Part shown: positions 16,374 through 24,777 of the stretch, piece after piece
How positions within the stretch are numbered: position 1 is the stretch's first letter
Layout of the letters: each line of letters begins with the position of its first letter
DNA from: Gammaproteobacteria bacterium
GTDB taxonomy: Bacteria > Pseudomonadota > Gammaproteobacteria > GRL18
Direction: 5' to 3'
Assembly (NCBI GenBank): GCA_016744375.1
Contig: JADGEM010000005.1
Span: 9,632 to 73,631 of the forward strand
Length of the DNA stretch: 64,000 nt
Translations under genes and position numbers: made by a program
The notes under the pieces: model-generated
Databases searched by the model: none
What the model was told of the DNA's origin: nothing
The model's input: the letters and a program-made list of their open reading frames with translations, nothing else

Positions 16374-17135
16374 ATGGAAAATCAGAATCATTCAGATGAA
16401 ACCACTCACTTTGGTTACAAGACTGTTCGAACCGGTGAGAAAGTTGAAAAAGTAGCCGAAGTTTTTCACTCAGTTGCCAGCAAATATGACATGATGAATG
16501 ATGTCATGTCCATGGGTGTGCACCGGATCTGGAAGCGCCTGACCATTGAAAAAAGTGGTGTGCGACGTGGCTATCATGTGCTTGACCTGGCGGGAGGTAC
16601 TGGTGATCTGACCATTAAATTTTCCAAAATGGTAGGGGAAGGCGGCCAGGTTATCCTAAGTGATATTAATGACTCTATGCTTAAGGTGGGGCGTGCTCGA
16701 CTGGTAGATAAAGGAATTGTCGGCAATGTTGAATATGTTCAGGCTAATGCGGAGTGCTTGCCATTCCCTGATAACAGCTTTGATTGCATTACCATTGCCT
16801 TTGGTTTGCGTAATGTGACTGATAAAGATGCTGCACTGGCATCAATGTTTCGGGTGTTAAAACCGGGTGGACGTTTGCTTATATTAGAATTTTCCAAACC
16901 AATTGCTCCTGGCTTGAGCCCCTTATATGACTTTTACTCGTTTAATATTTTACCTTTTATGGGCAAAGTCATTGCCAATGATTCGGAGAGTTATCGCTAT
17001 CTGGCAGAATCAATTCGAATGCATCCTGATCAGGAAACTTTGAAAGGGATGATGGAGACTGCCGGTTTTGAGCGTTGTGAATACAATAACCTGACAGGCG
17101 GTATTGTTGCTCTTCATCGTGGTTTTAAATTTTGA
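16374..17135 (+). CDS. ubiE: Ubiquinone/menaquinone C-methyltransferase UbiE
   Basis: SAM-dependent C-methylation of the quinone ring. I chose the ATG at 16374, which has GGTAGGAAGA just upstream and gives 253 residues (E. coli 251); an in-frame TTG at 16314 would only add a non-conserved extension. The product has HFGYKTV at the N terminus, [18 protein letters not shown], the SAM-binding [10 protein letters not shown] (near residue 71), and the AFGLRNVTD motif. Its TGA overlaps the ubiJ start, opening the ubiE-ubiJ-ubiB operon. Confidence 0.97.
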   Translation: MENQNHSDETTHFGYKTVRTGEKVEKVAEVFHSVASKYDMMNDVMSMGVHRIWKRLTIEKSGVRRGYHVLDLAGGTGDLTIKFSKMVGEGGQVILSDINDSMLKVGRARLVDKGIVGNVEYVQANAECLPFPDNSFDCITIAFGLRNVTDKDAALASMFRVLKPGGRLLILEFSKPIAPGLSPLYDFYSFNILPFMGKVIANDSESYRYLAESIRMHPDQETLKGMMETAGFERCEYNNLTGGIVALHRGFKF

Positions 17136-17797
17136 ATCAGAGTAAACCTGTCGACGACATCAATCCTTTGCTGATTCCTTTGCTTGCGGCACTAGAAGGC
17201 GGACTTAACCAGTTATTTGCCATGGATCCAGAAACTTTTGAGCAGTTGAATCGTTTCAAAGGATCCATCATTGCGTTTCACATTACCGATATGGAGCAAA
17301 CCCTCTATTTTTTCCCCGATCAACAGGGCATCCAGGTTATCAGCCACTATGAAGGTGACGCTGATACAATTATCAGTGGTTCTCTAATGGCTTTTGCACG
17401 CATGGCCATGGCAGATGAAAAAACAAAAACAACGGCTGTTTTTAAAGGTGATATCAGTATTAAAGGTGATATTGCCCTTGGCCAGCACTTTCAATCTTTA
17501 TTTAAACAACTGGATATTGATTGGGAAGAGCATTTATCCCATATCACCGGTGATGTCATTGCTCATTCTCTGGGGAATCTGGCACGAGGCTTTTTCGGCT
17601 GGGGCAAAGATGCGTTTAATTCATTGACAATGGATGTTAGTGAATATGTGCAGTATGAGAGCCGGGATATTGCATCCGGCCCTGAGCTCAATCATTATAA
17701 CACTGAGATTGATCAAATCCGCAGTGATGTTGATCGTGCTGAAGCACGTATAAATCGACTCATTCAAACTCTGGATAATAAGAAGTCTGCCAAGTGA
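17132..17797 (+). CDS. ubiJ: Ubiquinone biosynthesis accessory factor UbiJ (SCP2 domain)
   Basis: A 221-residue SCP2-like lipid-binding protein. In E. coli, UbiJ supports the soluble ubiquinone synthesis complex and binds lipids with UbiK. The SCP2-like core, about residues 25-135, includes the [20 protein letters not shown] region. The C-terminal part, about 180-218, is a predicted coiled coil ([20 protein letters not shown]), the likely partner-binding helix. The start is TTG at 17132 in a TTGA overlap with the ubiE stop; no ATG occurs early enough to give a full domain. ubiB starts in a 4-base overlap at its end. Confidence 0.93.
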   Translation: MNQSKPVDDINPLLIPLLAALEGGLNQLFAMDPETFEQLNRFKGSIIAFHITDMEQTLYFFPDQQGIQVISHYEGDADTIISGSLMAFARMAMADEKTKTTAVFKGDISIKGDIALGQHFQSLFKQLDIDWEEHLSHITGDVIAHSLGNLARGFFGWGKDAFNSLTMDVSEYVQYESRDIASGPELNHYNTEIDQIRSDVDRAEARINRLIQTLDNKKSAK

Positions 17798-19425
17798 AGA
17801 GCATTACCCATTTTTTCCATCTCATGTTTATCAGTCGAGTGTTGCTTCGTCATGGGCTGGATGAACTTCTCCTCAATACTCATCTCTTCAGACCATTGCG
17901 GATTGTGCGTTTCTTTTCACCTTCATTCTGGTTGCGCCACCGTACTCGCCGGCCTCGTGGGGAGCGGATCCGTCGGGCACTGGAAGATCTGGGACCTATT
18001 TTTGTTAAATTTGGGCAGATTCTTTCGACCCGCCGGGATTTATTGCCCGATGATCTGGCTGAAGAGTTAGCCAAGTTACAAGATAGAGTACCACCCTTTT
18101 CCGGAGATAAAGCGGTTGAGATCATTGAGCAGTCATTTAAATTGCCCATTGAGAAAATTTTTAAAGAATTTGATCGTACTCCACTGGCATCTGCTTCAAT
18201 TGCACAGGTGCATAAAGCCACGCTTCTTGATGGTCGGGAAATGGTGGTTAAAGTTGTTCGCCCTGATATTGAAAAAGTAATTCGTCGTGATCTGGCTTTA
18301 CTCTATGCCATTGCTGATAAAGTCGAACAATTCTGGTCAGAAGGTAAGCGTCTGAGGCCGCATGAGGTCGTGGAAGAATTTGATAAAAACATTATCGATG
18401 AGCTTGATCTACTCAGAGAGGCTGCTAACGCCTCAGAGCTCAGACGCAATTTTAAGGACTCACCCCTACTTTATATTCCAGAAGTTGACTGGGATCATTG
18501 CCGAAAAAAAGTCATGGTCATGGAGCGCATTCATGGCATGCCTGTGACTGATATGGAAAATCTTAAGACATTGGATATCGATTTTAAGCGCCTGGCAGAG
18601 ATGGGCGTTGAGATATTTTTTACCCAGGTTTTTCGAGATAATTTCTTTCATGCTGATATGCATCCGGGTAATATATTTGTTTCTAATTCAGGACAATATA
18701 TTGCCATCGACTTTGGTATTATGGGTAGCTTAAGCACAGATGACCAGCGTTATCTTGCAGAAAATTTTCTGGCTTTTTTTAACCGTGACTATTATCGGGT
18801 GGCCGAATTACACGTTGAATCCGGCTGGGTTCCTGCTGATACCAGAATTGATGATTTTGAGTCTGCTATTCGTTCTGTGTGTGAGCCTATTTTTGAAAAG
18901 CCGCTGCATGAAATTTCTTTTGGCCAATTATTATTACGTTTGTTTCAGACTGCTCGTCGTTTTAATATGGAAGTTCAACCGCAGCTGGTCTTATTGCAAA
19001 AAACACTATTGAATATTGAAGGGCTTGGACGTCAATTGTATCCGCAGCTGGATCTCTGGGATACGGCCAAACCTTTTCTGGAAAACTGGATGAAAGAGCA
19101 GCTGGGCTTTCGTTCATTTGCAAAGCAGGTTAAACATCATGCACCATTATGGATGGAGCAATTACCTGAATTTCCAGGTCAGGTGTTTGATGTCGTTCGG
19201 CAGGCACGTCATGGCAAACTGCGCATAAACTACCAAAGCCAGACGTTGGACCGCATTGAGCAGAATATAGAAAAACAGAGCAAGACCACTATTCAGGCGA
19301 TTGTCAGTGCAGCTTTATTGATCAGCGCTGCAATCCTCTATTCAGGGGGGGGGCTCATGGAAGCAAAAATCCTGGCAGGATTCGGTGCTGTAGGGAGTCT
19401 CTGGGCATTTTTCAAAAAAACTTAA
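17794..19425 (+). CDS. ubiB: Ubiquinone biosynthesis protein kinase-like ATPase UbiB
   Basis: ABC1/ADCK-family atypical kinase-like protein needed for ubiquinone synthesis. It has 543 residues (E. coli 546) and a GTG start overlapping the ubiJ stop (GTGA). The KxGQ motif is present in [14 protein letters not shown] near residue 72, an Ala-rich loop equivalent in [13 protein letters not shown], the catalytic-loop region in [11 protein letters not shown] near 285-295, and the metal-binding DFG in AIDFGIMG. Two C-terminal hydrophobic helices of the [16 protein letters not shown] type anchor it in the inner membrane. This ends the ubiEJB operon. Confidence 0.96.
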   Translation: MKSITHFFHLMFISRVLLRHGLDELLLNTHLFRPLRIVRFFSPSFWLRHRTRRPRGERIRRALEDLGPIFVKFGQILSTRRDLLPDDLAEELAKLQDRVPPFSGDKAVEIIEQSFKLPIEKIFKEFDRTPLASASIAQVHKATLLDGREMVVKVVRPDIEKVIRRDLALLYAIADKVEQFWSEGKRLRPHEVVEEFDKNIIDELDLLREAANASELRRNFKDSPLLYIPEVDWDHCRKKVMVMERIHGMPVTDMENLKTLDIDFKRLAEMGVEIFFTQVFRDNFFHADMHPGNIFVSNSGQYIAIDFGIMGSLSTDDQRYLAENFLAFFNRDYYRVAELHVESGWVPADTRIDDFESAIRSVCEPIFEKPLHEISFGQLLLRLFQTARRFNMEVQPQLVLLQKTLLNIEGLGRQLYPQLDLWDTAKPFLENWMKEQLGFRSFAKQVKHHAPLWMEQLPEFPGQVFDVVRQARHGKLRINYQSQTLDRIEQNIEKQSKTTIQAIVSAALLISAAILYSGGGLMEAKILAGFGAVGSLWAFFKKT

Positions 19426-19441
19426 GTCACTGTTCTTAAAT

Positions 19442-19533
19442 AGTACACACTGAGCATTACCTCCTGGTATTTATTATTGTGTGATTTGATGCAGTTTGAG
19501 CACAATAATAAATACCAGGGGGTAATACGGTCT
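19442..19533. repeat. MITE-like palindromic repeat, copy 1
   Basis: A 92-base element between the convergent ubiB and ung genes. The arms CTCCTGGTATTTATTATTGT and ACAATAATAAATACCAGGGG pair with one mismatch, giving a long hairpin. Along its whole length it matches the reverse complement of 54253-54349, including ends AGTAC...CTGAG and TAATACGGTCT. It may also act as a bidirectional terminator. Confidence 0.85.
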
Positions 19534-19572
19534 CTTGATTAATAATTTTCACCATTTAGCAGTTATCAATTT

Positions 19573-20247
19573 TCATATCTGCCATTTAATTTCTGTTTGA
19601 CCCTGTTGTTTTAAGAACTGATTTATTTTTGAAAAAGGTTTGCTGCCGAAAAATCCGCGATAGGCGGATAAGGGTGAAGGGTGTGGTGAGCGTATTACAA
19701 CGTGACGTTCTGAGTCAATAATTGCCCCTTTTTTTTGTGCATAGGCTCCCCATAAAACAAAAACAAGCGGTTGTGTTTGATTATTCAAGTCTTCAATTAT
19801 GGCATCAGTGAAGAGCTCCCAGCCCTTTCCCTGATGAGAGTTTGCTTGTCCACTTGCCACGGTTAAAACACTATTTAATAGTAAAACACCCTGTTCAGCC
19901 CAGGGTTGTAGATGCCCGCTATGATTACTAATACCTAAATCATCCTGTAGTTCTTTATAGATATTAATCAGTGATTTTGGAAGGGGCGTTACATCGGGCA
20001 AGACTGAAAAACATAATCCATGAGCATGTCCGGGTGTCGGATAAGGATCCTGGCCTAGTATCACCACTTTGACCTGATCAGGTGGCGTGCTGTTTAATGC
20101 GTTAAACCAGAGACTGGAATGGGGTAAAATGACTTTTCCCTGTTTCTTTTCACTGCGTAGGAAATCTTTTAAAGCGGCCATCGTATCTGATTCAAAAGTA
20201 CTACGGAGCCGTTTTTTCCAGCTGTCATTAAGTTGAATTTCGCTCAT
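19573..20247 (-). CDS. ung: Uracil-DNA glycosylase
   Basis: Removes uracil from DNA in base excision repair. A 224-residue family 1 enzyme. The water-activating loop GQDPYPTPGHAHGLCFSV contains D67, and the HPSPLSAYRGFFG loop contains H189. The conserved WG of VFVLWGAYAQKK is also present. The N terminus SWKKRLRSTFES is typical. It stands alone on the minus strand, convergent with ubiB, with a palindromic repeat between the two. Confidence 0.97.
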   Translation of the reverse strand: MSEIQLNDSWKKRLRSTFESDTMAALKDFLRSEKKQGKVILPHSSLWFNALNSTPPDQVKVVILGQDPYPTPGHAHGLCFSVLPDVTPLPKSLINIYKELQDDLGISNHSGHLQPWAEQGVLLLNSVLTVASGQANSHQGKGWELFTDAIIEDLNNQTQPLVFVLWGAYAQKKGAIIDSERHVVIRSPHPSPLSAYRGFFGSKPFSKINQFLKQQGQTEIKWQI

Positions 20248-20306
20248 GCGTTATCATTTTTCCTTTAAGATAATGAAGTATTGCGCACAAGGGTAGCGAT
20301 TTTTAA

Positions 20307-21029
20307 TTAAATGATCCAGTTTAAATTTTGATCAATTTGCTTGCGGGTTGGTTCAATGGCTTCCTGATCTTCAGAAACGATGGCAACACTGCCTTTTTGA
20401 GATGGGTAGATAATGCCTTTTAGTTGCTGGTCATTTAATAATGAAGGTTTATTGATGTTTTGAGAAGGCAGTAATAACACAGTCACAACACTCTGAGAGG
20501 TCTGCAAAACCATGTGAATGCCAGTATGACCGCCAATAATGCAGTGTCCAAGAAATGAAACACGGCCAATGGGGCCATTAAGCTTCCCGCCATATGAAGC
20601 AAGCATTGTATCAATACTTGTTTTTGGTACATTCATGCGAACATTAAGAGCATGGGTGTCATCAATAACATGGTGTAAAACATTTCGCACCAGCAATGTA
20701 CTATCGAGCGTCTGCGGTAACATGTAATATAAACTGAGCACAAATATGAGTGATGCAGCAACACTGCTGCCAAGCCAGTTACGCCACTGTTTCTGGTGTT
20801 TTTGTGTTTTATGCCGTTTATGTTCACCAAGTTGCTGAGCAAGTAGGATTCGATCAGTCAGGTTTTCCGGGGCAGGGACTGCCATGGCAGAGAGTAACTT
20901 TTGATTAAATAATTGCTGTTCTTTTACAAAATGATGGTTATTTTGATTTTGCTTTATTTTTTCCAGAAACTCAGGAGCCAGACTATCAGGATCTATAACT
21001 GCCTTCTTTCGAAACTCTAAATCATCCAC
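20307..21029 (-). CDS. DUF3379 family protein, likely anti-sigma factor
   Basis: About 240 residues. I place the start at a GTG (21029) preceded by a GGGGG element, because the product then begins (M)DDLEFRKKAVIDPDS, which matches the usual start of this family; the upstream in-frame TTG would overlap the sigma gene. There is one central transmembrane segment at about 88-106 (SSVAASLIFVLSLYYMLPQ), with a cytoplasmic N-terminal domain and a periplasmic C-terminal domain. Its position directly after an ECF sigma gene is the basis for the anti-sigma call. It has no zinc-binding HxxxCxxC motif. Confidence 0.82.
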   Translation of the reverse strand: MDDLEFRKKAVIDPDSLAPEFLEKIKQNQNNHHFVKEQQLFNQKLLSAMAVPAPENLTDRILLAQQLGEHKRHKTQKHQKQWRNWLGSSVAASLIFVLSLYYMLPQTLDSTLLVRNVLHHVIDDTHALNVRMNVPKTSIDTMLASYGGKLNGPIGRVSFLGHCIIGGHTGIHMVLQTSQSVVTVLLLPSQNINKPSLLNDQQLKGIIYPSQKGSVAIVSEDQEAIEPTRKQIDQNLNWII

Positions 21030-21057
21030 TAAAAAACCCCCAACAGCTTTCAGAACT

Positions 21058-21627
21058 TTAACCGCTTGCAAGGTGATATTCTACCTTACTTAATTTATGT
21101 CTCAGTTGATCACGTGCTCTAAATAAGCGAGTATTGACGGTATTTAGATTCATATTCAACATTTGTGCAATTTCGCTGGTTTTATAACCGCCAATAGTCT
21201 GCAGAACCAAAGGCTCTCTGTATTCAAGGTCAAGCTCAAGAATTGCCTGGTGGAACTGCTGTTTTTCCAGAGACTGTTCTGGAGTTAGACTCATATGATC
21301 CTCAACAACAACTTCTTCAATATCAACAAGATCAAAACTTTTTCGTTCAAAACGACGGGCATTTTCCCTGCGTAAAATGGTAATGAGCCAGCTTTTTGCT
21401 TTTTTCTCGTCTTCTAGCTTATCCAATGCCTTCCAGGCCCTTAAAAATGTTTCCTGAACCAGATCATCAGCCACTGAATGATTACTGCACAACCAATAAG
21501 CAAAACGATATAAATCATTGGAATACGCTTTGACCAGTGTTTCAAAACGTTTTTGCCTGCTTACCTCTTTACAGACCGTGGGTTCAACTGTTTTCTTTCC
21601 GATAGATATTTTTTTTATACTAAACAT
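21058..21627 (-). CDS. ECF-family RNA polymerase sigma factor
   Basis: A 189-residue sigma-70 family protein. Region 2 (about 29-75) includes NDLYRFAYWLCSNHSVADDL and VQETFLRAW. Region 4 (about 130-180) includes LVLQTIGGYKTSEIAQMLNM and TVNTRLFRARDQL. Regions 1.1 and 3 are absent, as expected for group 4 (ECF) sigma factors. It is followed by a DUF3379 membrane protein as presumed anti-sigma factor and diverges from a DUF2282 gene that may be a target. I found no repeated promoter motif good enough to name its regulon. Confidence 0.94.
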   Translation of the reverse strand: MFSIKKISIGKKTVEPTVCKEVSRQKRFETLVKAYSNDLYRFAYWLCSNHSVADDLVQETFLRAWKALDKLEDEKKAKSWLITILRRENARRFERKSFDLVDIEEVVVEDHMSLTPEQSLEKQQFHQAILELDLEYREPLVLQTIGGYKTSEIAQMLNMNLNTVNTRLFRARDQLRHKLSKVEYHLASG

Positions 21628-22051
21628 ACTCAGATCCAGTGATTTATTATAAGGACGCGTTAGCTTGAAAAGGTATATACAGCTTAAAACAATCTGTCGG
21701 GTATAGATATTTCGGAAAATACCTACTATTTATTAACAACTTTTACCGTTAATGTGTTGTTTCATTATAGCAGTCAGGACTGAATGAAAGGTGAATACTA
21801 CCTATCACTTAACCCAAAATCAATTCAGGTTAAGTGATATGTAGCTCATAGTGAGAACAATAAATATAAATGAAATTTTTTTATATATTGTCAGGTCTAG
21901 TAATGTAAGCCAGACACTGGTAAATTTTACTTAGGTCCAATTGACTACTTTTGGTTTAAAAAGAGTTTTAAAAATTTGGCTCTGATTATTTTTTGAAGAA
22001 TTCAAAAAATATATTTCTTCTATTCCATTAAACAAAGACAAGGAAACGAAA
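21628..22051. other. Divergent regulatory region between the sigma gene and the DUF2282 gene
   Basis: This 424-base AT-rich gap contains no gene that I can support. It holds a large stem-loop at 21798-21844 (listed separately) and a smaller inverted repeat, GAAGAA and TTCTTC, near 21994-22021 just before the DUF2282 gene, which has an AAGGAAAC ribosome site. Autoregulated ECF promoters would be expected here, but no confident pair was seen. Confidence 0.5.
21798..21844. repeat. Long inverted repeat in the sigma-DUF2282 gap
   Basis: CTACCTATCACTTAACC (21798-21814) and GGTTAAGTGATATGTAG (21828-21844) pair over 17 bases with a single mismatch around a 13-base loop. It is stronger than random expectation for AT-rich DNA. 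It is not followed by a T tract on either strand, so an operator, small RNA stem or remnant element are all possible. Confidence 0.75.
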
Positions 22052-22303
22052 ATGGGAAACACTAAAAAAACAGCACTTATTGGTTTATTTGCTCTAGCTT
22101 TTGCAACTCTGGGTGCAACTGCTCATGCTGGTAAGCCTGGCTTTGAAAAGTGCCAGGGTATTGCTAAAGCCGGTATGAATGATTGCGGCACTAGTAAGCA
22201 TGCTTGTGCTGGTATGGCAAAGACTGATGCTGATGCAGAAGAGTGGGTTTATGTACCAGAAGGCACTTGTGCCAAGATTGCTGGTAACAAAGGCAAGAAA
22301 TAA
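22052..22303 (+). CDS. DUF2282 protein, bufferin BufA1-like precursor
   Basis: An 83-residue small exported protein with a Sec signal peptide (1-26, ending AHA). The mature part carries the four conserved cysteines of the DUF2282 family, C34, C45, C52 and C73, in the pattern [21 protein letters not shown] and YVPEGTC. Members of this family (bufferins) are copper-buffering peptides whose cysteines are modified by a DUF692 (MNIO) enzyme with a DUF2063 partner. Here neither maturation gene is next to it; a DoxX gene follows and an ECF sigma/anti-sigma pair diverges upstream. The family call is confident; modification in this organism is open. Confidence 0.88.
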   Translation: MGNTKKTALIGLFALAFATLGATAHAGKPGFEKCQGIAKAGMNDCGTSKHACAGMAKTDADAEEWVYVPEGTCAKIAGNKGKK

Positions 22304-22325
22304 GATGCTTTAAATCGTCTTATTT

Positions 22326-22375
22326 AAGAGTATCAGACATCTGGACCGATTCCTGGTTCTGATACTCTTCTTTTC
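22326..22375 (+). terminator. Rho-independent terminator after the DUF2282 gene
   Basis: A perfect 12-base stem, AAGAGTATCAGA (22326-22337) with TCTGATACTCTT (22358-22369), is followed by CTTTTC. It lies between the DUF2282 and DoxX genes, so the two may be transcribed separately or at different levels. Confidence 0.8.
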
Positions 22376-22485
22376 AAGCTTACTACCCTGTCTCTCTTAT
22401 TATCGTATGTCATATGAGTCTTATATATTACTCGTCTTGCATATTAAGAGTCACTCTCTCTATCACCCGAATAAGAAATAATAAA

Positions 22486-22926
22486 ATGATCAAGAAATTA
22501 TTGTTTGCACGAAGCGACATGATGATCCATGGATTTGATTTAGTGGTTCGTTTGTATTTGTTAAAAGTTTTTTTTCAATCAGGTCTCACTAAAATTCAAT
22601 CATGGCAATCCACAATTGATCTGTTTGCCTATGAGTACGCAGTTCCACTATTGTCGCCAGAAGTTGCTGCTGTCATGGGGACTGCTGGGGAGTTAATTTT
22701 ACCTGTGCTAATACTGGTGGGCTTAATGACACGCCCTGCTGCGATTGGTCTGTTTATTTTAAATGCAGTGGCCGCTTATGCTTATGCACTGACAGATTTT
22801 TATAATTTTACAGGAATGCTTGATCACATCTTATGGGGAGCCATGATACTGGTTTATATCCTTTATGGACCCGGCCCACTATCATTCGATCATTTAATTT
22901 CTAAGAGGCTGGATTCGTCAGATTGA
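22486..22926 (+). CDS. DoxX family membrane protein
   Basis: I prefer the ATG at 22486 (146 residues), because family members begin about there; an in-frame ATG at 22414 adds 24 unconserved residues. There are four hydrophobic segments, with the DoxX pattern RLYLLKVFFQSGLTKIQSW near the N terminus, GTAGELILPVLILVGLMTRP in the middle, and DHILWGAMILVYILYGPG near the end. DoxX genes commonly close bufferin operons, which supports a link to the DUF2282 gene upstream. Proposed roles include quinone-linked redox chemistry at the inner membrane; nothing in the sequence decides this. Confidence 0.85.
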   Translation: MIKKLLFARSDMMIHGFDLVVRLYLLKVFFQSGLTKIQSWQSTIDLFAYEYAVPLLSPEVAAVMGTAGELILPVLILVGLMTRPAAIGLFILNAVAAYAYALTDFYNFTGMLDHILWGAMILVYILYGPGPLSFDHLISKRLDSSD

Positions 22927-22971
22927 CGGCATTCTTAATTTGAGAAAGTTTTAGATTCAATCGCTTAAAAT

Positions 22972-23003
22972 AAAAAAACCACGAATTAAATCGTGGTTTT
23001 TTA
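22972..23003. terminator. Bidirectional terminator
   Basis: AAAAAACCACGA, a 6-base loop and TCGTGGTTTTTT form a perfect stem with A and T tracts on both sides. It serves the convergent DoxX (plus) and PEP-CTERM (minus) genes. Confidence 0.92.
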
Positions 23004-23032
23004 TTAGCCATTTTTTTACAATAGTTCGATTA

Positions 23033-23671
23033 CTAGCTTCTTTTTGTTTGCTTACGAGCAAAGCCAAAACCGATGAGACCAAGACCAAGCAGAGCAATAA
23101 TTGAAGGTTCTGGAACGGACGCTACTGTGCATGGTACTCCAGGGGTTGGTACACATTCCAGGCTGCCGCCATCAAGAGTCAATGTTGCTTTGCCTAGTGT
23201 TACCAGCCAGGCTTGGTCAAGCGCATCAATATCAATTCGAACCTGTAAGCCATCATTCACCTGATCTTGGGCCCATGAATAGGAAGTTAAATCAAATGTG
23301 GTAAACTCCCAAATGTCATCAGAGCCTGCCAGTTCACCAACTTCAACCCAGTCACTGCCATCAAAGATTGAAATTATATCATGCTCGGCTTCATCAAAAT
23401 CCCACCCATCTAAATCAACATCAAATGCTGAAATTTCAAGTGATATTGATGAAAAAGTGCCGGCCATTGCCGTATGAGTCCATCCCCAATCCTCGTCACT
23501 ATCACGATAGTAAGGGGAATCAAACTTACTCGCATCATCAATGACAAAATACTCGTTTGCCAGGTTATTTGAATAGTCTTGAACATCAGTGATCGGGACT
23601 GCAAATGTTGTTGAAGAAGCTGCAAAAAATGCTGTGGCTGCGAGTATGATACCTGTTAATTGTTTTTTCAT
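23033..23671 (-). CDS. PEP-CTERM sorting-domain protein
   Basis: A 212-residue exported protein. It has a signal peptide (1-24, FFAASSTTFA) and a C-terminal exosortase sorting signal: VPEPS, a hydrophobic helix IIALLGLGLIGFGFA and a basic RKQTKR tail (about residues 186-212). The mature region is very acidic (many Asp, as in RDSDEDWGW and AFDVDLDGWDFDEAEHD), beta-rich, and resembles calcium-influenced surface proteins. An exosortase (EpsH/XrtA) should exist elsewhere in the genome, since the signal is meaningless without it. The role is probably extracellular matrix or surface structure (inference). Confidence 0.92.
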   Translation of the reverse strand: MKKQLTGIILAATAFFAASSTTFAVPITDVQDYSNNLANEYFVIDDASKFDSPYYRDSDEDWGWTHTAMAGTFSSISLEISAFDVDLDGWDFDEAEHDIISIFDGSDWVEVGELAGSDDIWEFTTFDLTSYSWAQDQVNDGLQVRIDIDALDQAWLVTLGKATLTLDGGSLECVPTPGVPCTVASVPEPSIIALLGLGLIGFGFARKQTKRS

Positions 23672-23770
23672 TACCTTTTCCTTAAGTTATAAAAAGTTTT
23701 ATAGATTGAAATTCAACTTTAAATTCAAATAAAACCTCATATCCAAATACAGCCTTATAAAGTTGCGATA

Positions 23771-23804
23771 TTAAAAAAAGGCACTTATTGTGCCACTTTT
23801 TTAA
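23771..23804 (-). terminator. Terminator downstream of the small secreted protein gene
   Basis: On the minus strand a stem of GTGGCAC and GTGCC, flanked by A and T runs of 6-7 bases, forms a terminator-like hairpin. It lies after the gene at 23937-24293 and ahead of the PEP-CTERM gene, so those two are probably separate transcripts. Confidence 0.7.
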
Positions 23805-23936
23805 TAGTTAATAAAAACAATAAGATAGTCAGTTTCTATAAATCTATAAGTCATTATTGGACTCATTCTGTAAAAATAACTGACAGGAAGTCTTGTATAA
23901 AGCTGGATATCTTTTACACAACTGAGTTATTTAGTT

Positions 23937-24293
23937 TTAAGGAAGATTGACTGTGATTCCTTCGCCACCATACTTGTGCACACTGTCATGGCCGCGAACA
24001 ATGATAGTTTTTATGTGTTCAGGCAGCTTTGTTGTTAATGAGCGAGTAAATGGCTGCTCATTAACATGTGGGTGGCTTAATGTTCTTGTTGCCAGTATTT
24101 TACCTTGAGTATCTAAAATTTCCCATCGATTGGCATAATGATCCCAACCTTCATCTGTATGTTTCAGTGTGACATCAAAATGGTACTTCTGATCACCCTG
24201 AGATTTACTTTGGACATTGATCACTTCTACTTCACTAGCAATAATGTTGTTTGATATGACGAGTAATAAAATACTAAGAAAGTGGGATTTCAT
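23937..24293 (-). CDS. Small predicted periplasmic protein of unknown function
   Basis: I prefer the ATG at 24293, which has AAAGGAAGA at good spacing and starts MKSHFLSILLLVISNNIIAS, a signal peptide; the upstream in-frame ATG would place ten polar residues ahead of it. The mature part (about 98 residues) is beta-rich with KYHFDVTLKHTDEGWDHYAN and RTLSHPHVNEQPFTRSL, giving several His and Asp residues that could bind metal. I cannot name the family with certainty. It is divergent from a small membrane protein gene. Confidence 0.75.
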   Translation of the reverse strand: MKSHFLSILLLVISNNIIASEVEVINVQSKSQGDQKYHFDVTLKHTDEGWDHYANRWEILDTQGKILATRTLSHPHVNEQPFTRSLTTKLPEHIKTIIVRGHDSVHKYGGEGITVNLP

Positions 24294-24372
24294 AAGTCTT
24301 CCTTTGAATGGGCTAATGATCATTTTGACAAAACATTAGATTAGTATAATATGTTTCTTTTATAGAAAAAGT

Positions 24373-24401
24373 GTACCATGAGCCTGTCGGGCTTATGGTA
24401 C
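24373..24401. repeat. Inverted repeat in a divergent promoter region
   Basis: GTACCATGAGCC and GGCTTATGGTAC pair with one mismatch around a loop of about 5 bases. It lies between two divergent small genes, just before the ribosome site of the plus-strand gene. It could be an operator or a leader hairpin. Confidence 0.6.
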
Positions 24402-24420
24402 AAATTAAGGAAACAATATT

Positions 24421-24768
24421 TTGGATAGTAGTATCATGTTAATTGCAGGGTTTCTGGTTGCCTTGCTGGTTTATTTACTGGTTATCTGGTTCGTCAGAAA
24501 ATGGATGATTAAACATCAGCTTTCCTGTCTCTGGCGAAGCCTCGTCCTGGCCTTCTTTTTGGCACCGGGTTTATTACTCTATGGTGAACATGCTGGAATC
24601 CCTCTCCCTGCCTTTGCCTGGATGTCTGCTGCAAGCAATGCGTATAATTGTATAGAACAATCTCTTTTTTGCTCTGTGAAACTTAATCTATACATGTCAG
24701 TACTGCCTTTCCTGGCCACCTGGATGTTTGCCTATATGATGTGTAAGGGCCCAGAAAACAAGGCATAG
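24421..24768 (+). CDS. Small membrane protein of unknown function
   Basis: A 115-residue protein starting at TTG (24421), chosen because AAGG lies 10 bases upstream, while the next ATG (24436) would be 25 bases from it. Three hydrophobic segments are predicted at about 6-26, 40-57 and 92-110, with basic residues after the first (RKWMIKHQ). No family was recognised. The gene ends 9 bases before the convergent msrA gene. Confidence 0.7.
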   Translation: MDSSIMLIAGFLVALLVYLLVIWFVRKWMIKHQLSCLWRSLVLAFFLAPGLLLYGEHAGIPLPAFAWMSAASNAYNCIEQSLFCSVKLNLYMSVLPFLATWMFAYMMCKGPENKA

Positions 24769-24777
24769 AGAAAAAGC

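Noticed and set aside
22414-22485. ATG at 22414 as start of the DoxX gene
   Set aside because: The extra 24 residues are unlike DoxX N termini; the ATG at 22486 fits the family better, although its ribosome site is weak.
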